Origin: Cacconaster sp045601245
GTDB lineage: Bacteria > Bacteroidota > Bacteroidia > Bacteroidales > UBA932
Length of the DNA stretch: 62,077 nt
Assembly: GCA_045601245.1 (NCBI GenBank)
Contig: JAZRZH010000021.1
Coordinates: 1-62,077, forward strand
Reading direction: 5' to 3'
Numbering within the stretch: position 1 is the stretch's first letter; every line of letters begins with the position of its first letter. This document shows, piece after piece, positions 31,076-39,900 of this stretch. The notes under the pieces were generated by a model. That model was given only the letters and a program-made list of their open reading frames with translations. It was not told the DNA's origin and did no database searches. A program made the translations under genes and the position numbers.

Positions 31076-32008
31076 ATGAGTGCAGAGCAGATCAGATTGA
31101 TAATTATCGGCAGCGGTCCTGCGGGCTATACCGCAGCGATTTACGCTTCCCGTGCCGGCCTGGCCCCAGTCCTCTATGAGGGCACGCAGCCGGGCGGACA
31201 GCTCACCACAACCACTACGGTGGAGAATTTCCCTGGATATCCGGAAGGTGTTGACGGCAATCAGATGATGGCCGATTTCCGTGCTCAGGCTGTACGCCTC
31301 GGTGCGGATGTCAGGTCCGGATTCGTCACTGACATCGATCTGTCGGAAAGGCCTTTCAGAATGACGGTGGACGGCGAGAAGGAGATTGCTGCAGATGCGG
31401 TCATCATCGCTACAGGTGCCACCGCAAAGTATCTCGGACTTCCTTCGGAGAATGCGTTCCGCGGCCTTGGAGTTTCTGCCTGCGCGACCTGTGACGGCTT
31501 TTTCTACCGCCGCAAGGACGTGGCTGTAGTGGGCGGCGGGGACACCGCATGCGAAGAGGCGCTCTACCTTTCGACCCTCTGCCGGCAGGTCTATATGATT
31601 GTAAGACGTAATGTCCTGCGCGCATCCAAGGCGATGCAGGAGCGCGTTTTCTCCACCCCGAATATCGAGATACTCTGGGAATGCAATACCGACGAGGTCC
31701 TCGGCGATGCTTCGGGTGTCACCGGAGTCCGTCTTGTGCGCAAGGATGGAACGGTATTTGAAAAGAATATTGACGGCTTTTTCCTGGCCATCGGCCATCA
31801 TCCGAACTCCGACCTGTTCAAGCAGTGGGTCGCAACGGATGACAACGGCTACATCATAACCTGCGGAGGTTCGTCCAGAACAAATGTCCCGGGCGTGTTT
31901 GCCGCCGGAGATGTACAGGATCCGATATACAGGCAGGCTGTCAATGCTGCGGCGAGCGGTTGCCGTGCGGCGCTTGACGCTGAGAAGTTTTTAATGGAAA
32001 ACAATTAG
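31076..32008 (+). CDS. trxB: Thioredoxin-disulfide reductase
   Basis: 310 aa. FAD site IIGSGPAGYTAAIYASRAG (about 9-27), active-site disulfide ACATCDGFF (CATC, about 138-141), NADPH site VVGGGDTACEEALYLS (about 154-169), and the C-terminal FAD motif VFAAGDVQDPIYRQ. It passes electrons from NADPH to thioredoxin. The first six residues differ little from the family start. Followed by bamD after 3 bp. Confidence 0.97.
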   Translation: MSAEQIRLIIIGSGPAGYTAAIYASRAGLAPVLYEGTQPGGQLTTTTTVENFPGYPEGVDGNQMMADFRAQAVRLGADVRSGFVTDIDLSERPFRMTVDGEKEIAADAVIIATGATAKYLGLPSENAFRGLGVSACATCDGFFYRRKDVAVVGGGDTACEEALYLSTLCRQVYMIVRRNVLRASKAMQERVFSTPNIEILWECNTDEVLGDASGVTGVRLVRKDGTVFEKNIDGFFLAIGHHPNSDLFKQWVATDDNGYIITCGGSSRTNVPGVFAAGDVQDPIYRQAVNAAASGCRAALDAEKFLMENN

Positions 32009-32011
32009 GAA

Positions 32012-32842
32012 ATGAGAATAAAGAATCTGTTCATAATGGCGCTGGCACTCCTCTGCCTGGTATCCTGCAAGTCTCAGTATACACTGATGCTTGAAGGCAA
32101 CGACATTGAGGGCAAGTACAAGATGGCTCAGGAACTTTTCGAGGCAAAGAAATATTCCAAGGCCGCAGAAATGTATGAGTCGCTTTCGCCTCTTACCAGC
32201 GGACTCCCACAGGATGACAGTGTGCAGTTCTACTGGGGCTTGAGCAATTACCGCTATGGTGATTATATCACTGCGGAAAGCAATCTCCAGCAGTTCATTA
32301 CCACCTATCCGCTCAGTCCGTTCTCCCAGGAGGCCAAATTCCTCAGACTTGACTGCCTCTATCGCAGCACCTACCGCTATGAACTTGATCAGACCCCAAC
32401 ATATGTCGCATTGAGGGCGATGAATGAATTCCTTATTGAAGCTCCTGATTCGGAACGTGCTCCACGCATCAAGGAGATGATCGATGAACTGAATGACCGT
32501 CTTGAGAAAAAGGCCTACAAGTCGGCCTACCTCTATTATCATATGGAAGACTATATGGCCGCACACGCCGCGCTGAAGAGCGTGCTCAAGGATAATGCCG
32601 ACAACCGCTACAGGGAGGAGGTCCTCTACTATACCGCTCTTTCATCGTACAAGTACGCGGAAAAGAGCGTTCCGGCCAAGCAGAAGGAGAGATACCTGAC
32701 ATTTGTGGACGATTACTTCAATATTGTCAGCGAGTATCCTGAGTGCAAGTGGCGCAAGGAACTCGACAATCTTTATGCGAAGGCTCAGAAGTATATCGGC
32801 AAGCAGACTTCAAGCACAGAAGAAACAAATAATACCAAATAA
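32012..32842 (+). CDS. bamD: Outer-membrane assembly lipoprotein BamD
   Basis: 276 aa. Lipoprotein signal MRIKNLFIMALALLCLVSC with Cys 19, then TPR-like helical repeats: KYKMAQELFEAKKYSKAAEMYE, FYWGLSNYRYGDYITAESN, YLYYHMEDYMAAHAALKS. BamD works with BamA (encoded at 39901) to insert barrel proteins such as the SusC and TonB-type barrels in this window. The C-terminal tail is Ser/Thr/Glu-rich. The next gene, rpoZ, begins one base after the stop. Confidence 0.92.
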   Translation: MRIKNLFIMALALLCLVSCKSQYTLMLEGNDIEGKYKMAQELFEAKKYSKAAEMYESLSPLTSGLPQDDSVQFYWGLSNYRYGDYITAESNLQQFITTYPLSPFSQEAKFLRLDCLYRSTYRYELDQTPTYVALRAMNEFLIEAPDSERAPRIKEMIDELNDRLEKKAYKSAYLYYHMEDYMAAHAALKSVLKDNADNRYREEVLYYTALSSYKYAEKSVPAKQKERYLTFVDDYFNIVSEYPECKWRKELDNLYAKAQKYIGKQTSSTEETNNTK

Positions 32843-32843
32843 T

Positions 32844-33158
32844 ATGGATAACAAGTCACAGGTTGTAAACAACACAATTACACGTGAACTCAGGGATTTT
32901 GCCGCACCTACCGGCAATATCTACGAGACGGTGATGATTATCGCCAAGAGGGCAAATCAGATTTCCGTTGATATCAAGCAGGAACTCAGCAAGAAGCTTG
33001 AGGAATTCTCATCATACGCAGATACGCTCGAAGAGACTTTCGAGAATCGCGAGCAGATAGAGATTTCCCGTTATTATGAGAAGCTTCCTAAGCCGACATT
33101 GACTGCTACCAAGGAGTTCCAGGACGGACAGATCTTCTACCGCAAGGCAGAGGAATAG
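32844..33158 (+). CDS. rpoZ: RNA polymerase omega subunit, Bacteroidetes type
   Basis: 104 aa. The core TGNIYETVMIIAKRANQIS (about 22-40) is the omega signature in its Bacteroidetes form, and the last third (SRYYEKLPKPTLTATKEF) is conserved in that group. It stabilises the beta-prime subunit, which is encoded at 53452-57726. ATG 32844 is taken because the upstream extension is out of keeping with the family and overlaps bamD. Order bamD-rpoZ-recN suggests one transcript. Confidence 0.88.
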   Translation: MDNKSQVVNNTITRELRDFAAPTGNIYETVMIIAKRANQISVDIKQELSKKLEEFSSYADTLEETFENREQIEISRYYEKLPKPTLTATKEFQDGQIFYRKAEE

Positions 33159-33176
33159 CACCATCAGGAGCGTAAT

Positions 33177-34799
33177 ATGCTCACTAGGCTGTACATACAG
33201 AATTACGCCCTTATCGACTCACTGGACATCTCATTTCCTGGAAATCTTGTGGTGATAAGCGGAGAGACCGGCGCCGGCAAGTCCATCTTGCTAGGCGCTT
33301 TGTCACTTCTTTTAGGTAAGAAGGCGGACGCCTCCGTGCTTGGTGACGCTTCGCGTAACTGTGTGGTTGAGGCCCAGTTCGAAACCGGCGGTGAAGAGAC
33401 AATCCTGCGCCGCGTCGTTTCACCGCAGGGCCGCTCCCGTTCGTTCGTCAACGATGAGCCCGTCTCCCTTGACGAGCTGAAGGAGATATCTTCGACCCTT
33501 GTCGACCTGCATTCGCAGTTTGACCATATCATTCTCGGATCCAGGAAGTACCAGCTGTCGGTGCTCGACGCATTCGCGGGTATCGGCTCCGAGGTTGAAG
33601 CCTATTCTGCATTGTATGCCCGATGGACTGCCTCTGGTCGGCGTATCGCCGATATCCGTGAGCAGATAGCAAAATCCAGCTCTGACAGCGATTATATACA
33701 GTATCAGTATGACCAGCTGGAATCCGCAAAACTTGTGGAGGACGAACTGGAGCAGCTGGAGGTCGAGCAGAACAGGTTGGCCAACAGCGGAGAGATATCG
33801 GCTGGCTTAGCCGCGGCTACGGATGTATTCGAATCCGAGGAGTGTCCTCTGGGCAGCCGGGTCCGCGCTCTGGAGTCCGCTCTTGACAAGGTTGCCGGTT
33901 TTATTCCGGCGGCAGGCGAGTTACGCGACAGGGTGGAGAGCGTCCGCATCGAACTCAAGGATATCGAATACGAAATATCATCTCTTGGAGAAAATGTCCA
34001 GTTTTCGCCGGAAAGGATGCAGGCTGTGGATGACAGGCTGTCCCTTCTATATGATCTGATGCGGAAGCACAATGTATCTTCTGTCGCCGAGCTGATTGCG
34101 ATACGCGACGGCTTCGCGGCTCAGATGGGACGGGATGCCGGTCTGGAAGAGGAACTGGAAGATCTGCGTCGGGAGTATTCTGATTTGGAATTGCAATGCC
34201 GCAATGCCGCAGGATCTCTTCACAAATCAAGGTCGGACGCAGCCTTGAAGTTGTCTTCCGAATTGCAGGATTCGGTACGCTCTCTTGAAATGCCGCAGGC
34301 TGTTTTCAACATACTGGTCACAAGCACTGAAGAGCCGGGCCCTGACGGCTATGACAATATCAGATTCCTCTTCTCCGCCAATAGCGGTTCAGAGCCGAAG
34401 GAACTCTCCAAATGTGCATCTGGAGGCGAATTGTCCCGCATCATGCTCTGCATAAAATCCATTGTTTCCAGGTATATGGGAATGCCGACGATGATCTTCG
34501 ACGAGATTGATACCGGTGTTTCGGGCAGCGTAGCCTACAAGATGGGCGGAATGATTGTCTCTATGGGCGACAATATGCAGATACTGACCATCACCCATCT
34601 GCCACAGGTGGCAAGCCGTGGCGGAGCTCATTTTCTGGTGTATAAAGAGACAGCGGGTGACGGGCGCACCCATACCGGAATCAGACGCATAGAAGGGGAG
34701 GAACGCGAGCGCGAGATTGCCCGTATGCTCAGTGGTGCGGAAATAACACCGGAGGCTCTGGCCAATGCCAGATCCCTTTTGAAAGATAAATTATTCTAA
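33177..34799 (+). CDS. recN: DNA repair protein RecN
   Basis: 540 aa SMC-like ATPase. N-terminal Walker A VISGETGAGKSILLGALSLLLG (GETGAGKS, about 28-35), a long coiled-coil middle (about 150-360, Glu/Leu/Gln-rich), then LSKCASGGELSRIMLCIK (signature motif) and TMIFDEIDTGVSG (Walker B, about 442-454). RecN helps bring together double-strand-break ends before recombination. Length matches the family. Confidence 0.97.
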   Translation: MLTRLYIQNYALIDSLDISFPGNLVVISGETGAGKSILLGALSLLLGKKADASVLGDASRNCVVEAQFETGGEETILRRVVSPQGRSRSFVNDEPVSLDELKEISSTLVDLHSQFDHIILGSRKYQLSVLDAFAGIGSEVEAYSALYARWTASGRRIADIREQIAKSSSDSDYIQYQYDQLESAKLVEDELEQLEVEQNRLANSGEISAGLAAATDVFESEECPLGSRVRALESALDKVAGFIPAAGELRDRVESVRIELKDIEYEISSLGENVQFSPERMQAVDDRLSLLYDLMRKHNVSSVAELIAIRDGFAAQMGRDAGLEEELEDLRREYSDLELQCRNAAGSLHKSRSDAALKLSSELQDSVRSLEMPQAVFNILVTSTEEPGPDGYDNIRFLFSANSGSEPKELSKCASGGELSRIMLCIKSIVSRYMGMPTMIFDEIDTGVSGSVAYKMGGMIVSMGDNMQILTITHLPQVASRGGAHFLVYKETAGDGRTHTGIRRIEGEEREREIARMLSGAEITPEALANARSLLKDKLF

Positions 34800-34809
34800 T
34801 ATTACTTAT

Positions 34810-35598
34810 ATGAGAGTTATCATCGAAGAAAATTACGAAAAAATGTCAAGATGGGCTGCTGAACACATTGTGTCGAGAATCAATGCCTTCGCCCCGACAG
34901 CTGATAAGCCGTTTGTCCTCGGTTTTCCTACAGGTTCCACGCCTATCGGGACATATAAGGAACTGATACGTCTGTATAAGGAGGGGAAGGTCTCTTTCGC
35001 CAACGTGGTTACGTTCAATATGGATGAATATGTCGGTATCCCGGAGGATCATCCTGAAAGTTACCACTCCTTTATGTGGAACAACTTCTTCTCGCACGTG
35101 GATATCCGCAAGGAAAATGTCAATATCCTTAACGGAAACGCCGCTGACCTTGAGAAGGAGTGCGAGGATTATGAAAGGAGGATAGCATCATATGGCGGAA
35201 TACATCTATTTATGGGTGGTATTGGTCCTGACGGCCATATCGCATTCAACGAACCGGGTTCGTCGCTTACTTCCCGTACCAGGATGAAGTCGCTCACCAC
35301 AGATACTATCATAGCCAATTCCCGTTTCTTTGATAACGATATCAACAAAGTCCCTAAGACTGCCCTCACGGTAGGTGTCGGAACTGTGATGGATGCCGGT
35401 GAGGTTATGATTCTCGTCAACGGCCACAACAAGGCGCGCGCCCTGGCACAGGCAGTTGAGGGCGGCGTATCGCATATGTGCACCGTATCAGTCCTTCAGA
35501 TGCACCCTAAGGGTATAATAGTGTGTGATGATGCGGCCACCGATGAACTGAAGGTGGGCACAGTCAAGTACTTCAAGGATATAGAGAAGAAATTCTGA
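34810..35598 (+). CDS. nagB: Glucosamine-6-phosphate deaminase
   Basis: 262 aa. LGFPTGSTPIGTYKELI (about 37-53) is the phosphate site, FNMDEYVGIPEDHPESYH (about 70-87) holds the catalytic Asp, and GGIGPDGHIAFNEPGSS (about 136-152) carries the catalytic Asp-x-His. It converts glucosamine-6-phosphate to fructose-6-phosphate and ammonia. Its stop is one base from the stop of the convergent gene on the minus strand. Confidence 0.97.
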   Translation: MRVIIEENYEKMSRWAAEHIVSRINAFAPTADKPFVLGFPTGSTPIGTYKELIRLYKEGKVSFANVVTFNMDEYVGIPEDHPESYHSFMWNNFFSHVDIRKENVNILNGNAADLEKECEDYERRIASYGGIHLFMGGIGPDGHIAFNEPGSSLTSRTRMKSLTTDTIIANSRFFDNDINKVPKTALTVGVGTVMDAGEVMILVNGHNKARALAQAVEGGVSHMCTVSVLQMHPKGIIVCDDAATDELKVGTVKYFKDIEKKF

Positions 35599-35599
35599 A

Positions 35600-36727
35600 T
35601 TATCTGACTTCAATCGTGAAGTCATTGTTCAATTCGGCGTCTCTCGTGCGGGAATTAATATAACCGCCGTCAGGCGCCGCTTTTTTGAACATAATATTGC
35701 ATTGAAGCAGATTCATCGTGTAATATGGGACGAACTTGAAGAAGGATGTGCCCAGGTCGTTGAATGCTGAAATGAAGAAAGTGAAAATATCATACCCGCT
35801 GAAAGCATACTGTGATGGTTCCGTATGGAAGAGCGCACGGTATTTCAGAACGAAATTCTGCGTTTCAGTATTCTTGTAATCAATAAAGTATCCTGTAGAA
35901 AGGTGAAGGTTGAGGTTGTACAGGACGTCTGCGTCAATAGTGTCGAAGTTGCGCAGCTTGCTGCTGCCATACACGGTGATTGGTATGCTGTGGCGCTTGA
36001 GAAGGTTGAGATTGCGCGCGACATCGGAAGCGAAGGCCTCGTCTTCGCTTGCAATGATAATGTGGTGGACGGATGTCGGTTTGAGCGCGTTGCGGAGAGA
36101 GTCTGTTATTATACGGCCCTTCTGGACATTGTAACTTATTTTCCTGTAAGTGACATTTGCACTGTCAAGTGCCCTCAGTACATCTGCCGTGAATGCTTCA
36201 CTCTTTGTCTTGTAGAAGACGGTTACAGTGCCTGTTTCATTGTATTGCAGATTTCCGGCCATATTGAGCGCCTGATTGAAAGCAGGTGTCGGTACTTGAA
36301 AGAAATGAGGTTCCGTCCTTGCGAGGGCCGCTGCCTTCTGGTCCAGCGGGGATATCATCGGTACGCCCGCGGACTTGCAGTACGGAAGGAGGGATTTGAT
36401 ATCGTTATAAGTGATCGGGCCCACCACGGCATCGTATCCGGATATGTCATTGATAAACTTGTCCGGAGCAGCTTTGGCTGCCGCGAGATCAATTACTTTG
36501 AGTTTTATGCTCACTCCTTCCGACTTCTTTGTCTCAGTGGCCATCAAGGCCCCGCAATAGAAATCCATACAGTCGCGTGACGGGCTGTCAGCCGCGGAAT
36601 TGAACGGCAGGACAAGGGCGAGCTTCACAGAATGCCTGCGTGGGAATAAATTCAACAACTGAGCGTGTGCGTTATTGAATCCGCACGCGCTCAGCAGTAG
36701 TGTCGCTATGGTGATGAGTCTTTTCAA
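35600..36727 (-). CDS. Periplasmic-binding-fold (type 1) envelope protein
   Basis: 375 aa. N-terminal signal with a lipobox-like LLSAC at residues 11-15, also compatible with cleavage at AHA-Q. The mature part is the LivJ-like type 1 binding fold: LALVLPFNSAADSPS, YDAVVGPITYNDIKSLLPYCKSAGVPMISP, VTVFYKTKSEAFTADVL, HHIIIASEDEAFASDVARNLNLL, ITVYGSSKLRNFDTID. Bacteroidetes relatives often carry an N-terminal LysM domain; none is present here. Possibly a cell-wall-associated sensor or LppC-like protein; ligand unknown. It is last in a minus-strand set with the Skp-like and pdxJ genes. Confidence 0.75.
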   Translation of the reverse strand: MKRLITIATLLLSACGFNNAHAQLLNLFPRRHSVKLALVLPFNSAADSPSRDCMDFYCGALMATETKKSEGVSIKLKVIDLAAAKAAPDKFINDISGYDAVVGPITYNDIKSLLPYCKSAGVPMISPLDQKAAALARTEPHFFQVPTPAFNQALNMAGNLQYNETGTVTVFYKTKSEAFTADVLRALDSANVTYRKISYNVQKGRIITDSLRNALKPTSVHHIIIASEDEAFASDVARNLNLLKRHSIPITVYGSSKLRNFDTIDADVLYNLNLHLSTGYFIDYKNTETQNFVLKYRALFHTEPSQYAFSGYDIFTFFISAFNDLGTSFFKFVPYYTMNLLQCNIMFKKAAPDGGYINSRTRDAELNNDFTIEVR

Positions 36728-36732
36728 ACTTG

Positions 36733-37359
36733 TTAGTCTTCGTCAGCCGGAGCCGCATTTCTGTTCTTGACATATGCGGCATTGAGTCCATCGACTACTT
36801 CCTGAGTGATGTCAAGGGCCTTGTCGCCGATGATGACAGTGTTTGTTGCATCACTTGTGGTAAGGATAGCGGCAAAATTATGCTCGGCATTGTATTCCTC
36901 AAGGAATGTCTTGACAGCGTCCATAATCCTGTTCATCATTACTGCCTCTTCTTCCTGGAGCTCGAGTTGCTTCTCATTTGCGAGCTGCTGGAGATCCTGC
37001 TGGCGCTGGAGAAGTGACTGCTGCTGCTTTTCGGCGGAAGAGCGGGTGAGGAGACCCTTGTTGATCTGGTTCTCGAATGCCTTGCCGTCGTTTTCGAGCT
37101 TGCGGCCTTTCTTTGTCAGTTCATCCTGGACGCCCTGAGCTTTCGCTTCAAATTCGGAGCGGAGATCGTTGAACATATCGTATTGAACCATAAGGGAATC
37201 AATGCGGACGTAAACGATGTCACCTGCGGCTGCTGTTATTGTTTCGCCTTCTGTGGCTGCCTGTTTGTTGCATTTTTTAGGGCCGGCAAGAGTGATGATC
37301 AGTGCAGCTGCAGCGATGAGAAATGCTGCAATGCTGAGAATAAGGGGTGTCTTTTTCAT
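36733..37359 (-). CDS. Skp/OmpH-family chaperone, membrane-anchored
   Basis: 208 aa from ATG 37359. An N-terminal hydrophobic segment (LILSIAAFLIAAAALIITLA, about 5-24) is followed by a short linker and the OmpH pattern: DIVYVRIDSLMVQYDMFNDL, a long charged coiled coil (about 75-150, Gln/Glu/Lys-rich), and EYNAEHNFAAILTTSDATNTVI near the end. Skp-like proteins hold unfolded barrel proteins in the periplasm. There are two more family members downstream of bamA. Here the signal is not obviously cleaved. Confidence 0.8.
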   Translation of the reverse strand: MKKTPLILSIAAFLIAAAALIITLAGPKKCNKQAATEGETITAAAGDIVYVRIDSLMVQYDMFNDLRSEFEAKAQGVQDELTKKGRKLENDGKAFENQINKGLLTRSSAEKQQQSLLQRQQDLQQLANEKQLELQEEEAVMMNRIMDAVKTFLEEYNAEHNFAAILTTSDATNTVIIGDKALDITQEVVDGLNAAYVKNRNAAPADED

Positions 37360-37452
37360 TTTGATATGATAATTATTGATTTGATCGAAAAACGGGTTAA
37401 AACGCACAAATATAATAAAAAATCGTAAATAGTCGCCATTCACTGCGCTGTA

Positions 37453-38169
37453 TCAGCTCATCAGCGCTTTGATATACTTGTCAAGTGCATTTTCCAATCC
37501 CAGATGGAGTGCGTCTATGATGAGTGTGTTTCCGACCGTTACGGTGTCGATCTGAGGAACTGTCCTGTGGAAATTATCCAGACCCTTGAGGCTGAGGCCG
37601 CACCAGGCGTTTACTCCGATTCCGCATTTCAGGGCCTCTTCTACGGCGAAATAGTATGGTTCCGACGCTTGTTCCGGATTGGCGGAAAACTCTGCCGGGT
37701 ATACATCTGTGCAGAGTTCTGCAAACTTACATCCGGTTTCTGAAGCATAGCGCACCATCTCTGTGTCTGGGTCGACAAGAATTGATGACGGGATGCCGTC
37801 AGTGTTGAAGACTTCGCAGATTTCAGATAGGTATCCCAGATTATGCTTGGTGTCCCATCCTCTGCCGTTCGGGGCTGTATCGGATGAATCAGGAAGCAGT
37901 ATGACCCTGTCGGGACGGATTGTGCGGGCCAGACGGATGAACTGGTCCGTCGGAACGCCTGCTATGCTGATTGTACTGTCAACTGTTCCACGCAGCCTTG
38001 CCGCATCGTCGTATCCTATGGGTATTCCTTCCGGATCCGGACGCACTGTGATTCCATTGGCGCCGTACTTAACGATATCTGCGGCCATTTCCGCAACTTT
38101 CGGAAAGTTGCTGCCGTCATCATTGAGCAGGGAGGCGATACCATTGATGAAGATACTGAGTTTTGTCAT
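37453..38169 (-). CDS. pdxJ: PdxJ homologue lacking the family's active-site residues
   Basis: 238 aa, a TIM-barrel clearly aligned with pyridoxine 5'-phosphate synthase (MTKLSIFINGIASLLND, GANGITV, GWDTKHNLGYLSEI, TDVYPAEFSANPE, TVGNTLIIDALHLGLE). Family catalytic positions differ: HPRPDxRH is RPDPEGIPI, so both His and the Arg are lost; the NIEG Glu is Ala (SIAG); the NAGHDL His is Cys (NAWCGL). The normal enzyme joins 3-amino-1-hydroxyacetone phosphate and deoxyxylulose phosphate. This copy probably does not do that, or does it differently. It is divergent from nadK. ATG 38169 fits the family start. Confidence 0.8.
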   Translation of the reverse strand: MTKLSIFINGIASLLNDDGSNFPKVAEMAADIVKYGANGITVRPDPEGIPIGYDDAARLRGTVDSTISIAGVPTDQFIRLARTIRPDRVILLPDSSDTAPNGRGWDTKHNLGYLSEICEVFNTDGIPSSILVDPDTEMVRYASETGCKFAELCTDVYPAEFSANPEQASEPYYFAVEEALKCGIGVNAWCGLSLKGLDNFHRTVPQIDTVTVGNTLIIDALHLGLENALDKYIKALMS

Positions 38170-38185
38170 ACGAATTGTATCAATT

Positions 38186-38218
38186 TTTGCAAAAATATGC
38201 CAAAAAATGCTAATTTTG
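38186..38218 (+). promoter_or_regulatory. Canonical promoter of nadK
   Basis: TTTG (38186-38189), 21 bp, then TAATTTTG (38211-38218), 20 bp before the ATG. On the minus strand TATTTTTG (38197-38190) gives a -7 box for the divergent pdxJ homologue, so the two promoters overlap. Confidence 0.7.
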
Positions 38219-38238
38219 ATAAAAAATACAGAGTGATT

Positions 38239-39126
38239 ATGAAGATAGCCATTAGCGGAAGGGTTTCCGATGCGCGGAATTCGGCCAGGATTCGGTGTCT
38301 TATCGGGCTCCTGCACGGCCGCGGCGCCGAACTTTGCTGTGATGCCGCGCTTTGCGATGCACTCGCAGCATACTCTCCGGACCCTCTGCCTGCCGGAAGG
38401 TTCTCACACGCTTCTGATCTCCCTGCTGATGTTTCACTCTTTCTGACGCTCGGCGGGGACGGGACATTTCTGTCCGCGCTTGAAATGGTCTATGGCCGTG
38501 ATATCCGTGTTGCCGGAATAAATTTCGGCAGGTTGGGATTCCTGACATCCGCAGGTATGTCTGATGACTGCCCGAAATGGCTGGATGACCTCCTGTCCGG
38601 TAATTATTCGATTCAGGAGCGGTCCGTTCTGAAGGTGTGCTCGCCTTCTCTGACTGATGATTTTTATCCTTTGGCTCTCAATGAGTTCGTTTTCAGGCGC
38701 TCTGGCTCTGCAATGCTATCGGTCAATGTTTTTGTCGACGGCCGTCCTCTTCCTGCTTATTGGGCTGACGGCATATTGGTGGCGACGCCTACAGGCAGCA
38801 CGGCTTATTCCCTCAGTCTTGGTGGACCTGTCGTGATGCCTGATTCCGAAGTAATGCTGATAACTCCGCTCGCATCTCATAATCTCAACGTCAGGCCACT
38901 TGTCATACCTCTTTCATCGCGCGTTGACATAGCGTTCGGGACTTCCGACAAGGCTGGGATGCTCATTGCTGACAATAGGGCTATTGAAGTGCCTGCTGGT
39001 GAGGCGTTTACCGTCACCCGTGCCGAGCATGCCGTGAAATGTATTTCCTTTAATGATGATAATTTTATTACTGCGTTGAAAGCCAAACTTTTCTGGGGTG
39101 AGGACAGACGCAATGAGACGATATGA
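38239..39126 (+). CDS. nadK: NAD kinase
   Basis: 295 aa. LTLGGDGTFLSAL (about 71-83) is the GGDG motif with catalytic Asp, LNEFVFRRS (about 154-162) and ILVATPTGSTAYSLSLGGPVV (about 183-203) complete the NAD site. It phosphorylates NAD to NADP with ATP or polyphosphate. ATG 38239 is used; the longer frame would overlap the pdxJ start region. The stop overlaps uppS (ATGA). Confidence 0.95.
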   Translation: MKIAISGRVSDARNSARIRCLIGLLHGRGAELCCDAALCDALAAYSPDPLPAGRFSHASDLPADVSLFLTLGGDGTFLSALEMVYGRDIRVAGINFGRLGFLTSAGMSDDCPKWLDDLLSGNYSIQERSVLKVCSPSLTDDFYPLALNEFVFRRSGSAMLSVNVFVDGRPLPAYWADGILVATPTGSTAYSLSLGGPVVMPDSEVMLITPLASHNLNVRPLVIPLSSRVDIAFGTSDKAGMLIADNRAIEVPAGEAFTVTRAEHAVKCISFNDDNFITALKAKLFWGEDRRNETI

Positions 39127-39851
39127 CAGAGAATACTGACAGGATGGTCCCGAGGCACGTGACCATCATTATGGATGGTAATGGAAGATGGGCGAAGAAA
39201 CAGGGGCAACCAAGGCTTTTCGGCCACAACGCAGGTGCTGAAAGTGTGCGCGCATGCTGCGAATTCGCCGCGGAGAGCGGCATTGAGTACCTCAGTCTGT
39301 TCGCATTCTCTTCCGAGAACTGGAACCGACCTGTCGATGAGGTTTCCGGACTTATGAAGTTGCTGGCCAGATCATTGGTGAACGAGCGCGAGACTTTGAT
39401 GCGCAACAATGTCAGACTCAGGGTAATAGGGGATCGAGACAGATTGGCACCGGACCTGCTTTCGCAGATTGGGAAAATAGAGGAGGAGACGGCAGGGAAT
39501 ACCCGGATGACTATGATAGTTATGCTCAGCTACAGCGGCAAATGGGATATCGTAAGGGCTGCGAAACTTTACGGCGAGGCGGTTGCCGCCGCCGTCCGCG
39601 ACGGACTTCCTGTCCCTGAACTTGATGAAGCAGGCTTTTCCTCATATCTGTCAACTGCCGGAGTCCCGGACCCGGACCTGATGATCCGTACCAGCGGCGA
39701 GCAGAGAATCAGTAATTATATGCTCTGGCAATGCGCGTATACCGAATTTTATTTCACTGACGTCCTGTGGCCTGATTTTCGCAAAAAGGAGTTCGAACTT
39801 GCTTTGGAGGCCTACCGTGACAGGGATCGCCGATATGGCAAAATAAAATAG
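39123..39851 (+). CDS. uppS: Isoprenyl transferase (undecaprenyl diphosphate synthase type)
   Basis: 242 aa. VTIIMDGNGRWAKKQG (about 16-31) with catalytic Asp, GHNAGAESVRACCEFA, LSLFAFSSENWNRP (about 60-73) and the C-terminal PDLMIRTSGEQRISNYMLWQ (about 182-201) are the cis-prenyltransferase signatures. It makes the C55 carrier lipid for peptidoglycan and polysaccharide export. ATGA overlap with nadK; bamA follows after 49 bp with its own -7-like TAAATTTG. Confidence 0.95.
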   Translation: MTENTDRMVPRHVTIIMDGNGRWAKKQGQPRLFGHNAGAESVRACCEFAAESGIEYLSLFAFSSENWNRPVDEVSGLMKLLARSLVNERETLMRNNVRLRVIGDRDRLAPDLLSQIGKIEEETAGNTRMTMIVMLSYSGKWDIVRAAKLYGEAVAAAVRDGLPVPELDEAGFSSYLSTAGVPDPDLMIRTSGEQRISNYMLWQCAYTEFYFTDVLWPDFRKKEFELALEAYRDRDRRYGKIK

Positions 39852-39900
39852 GTATTCCGAAAAATTAAGACTAAATTTGCAGACTATTTCAATTCGAACA

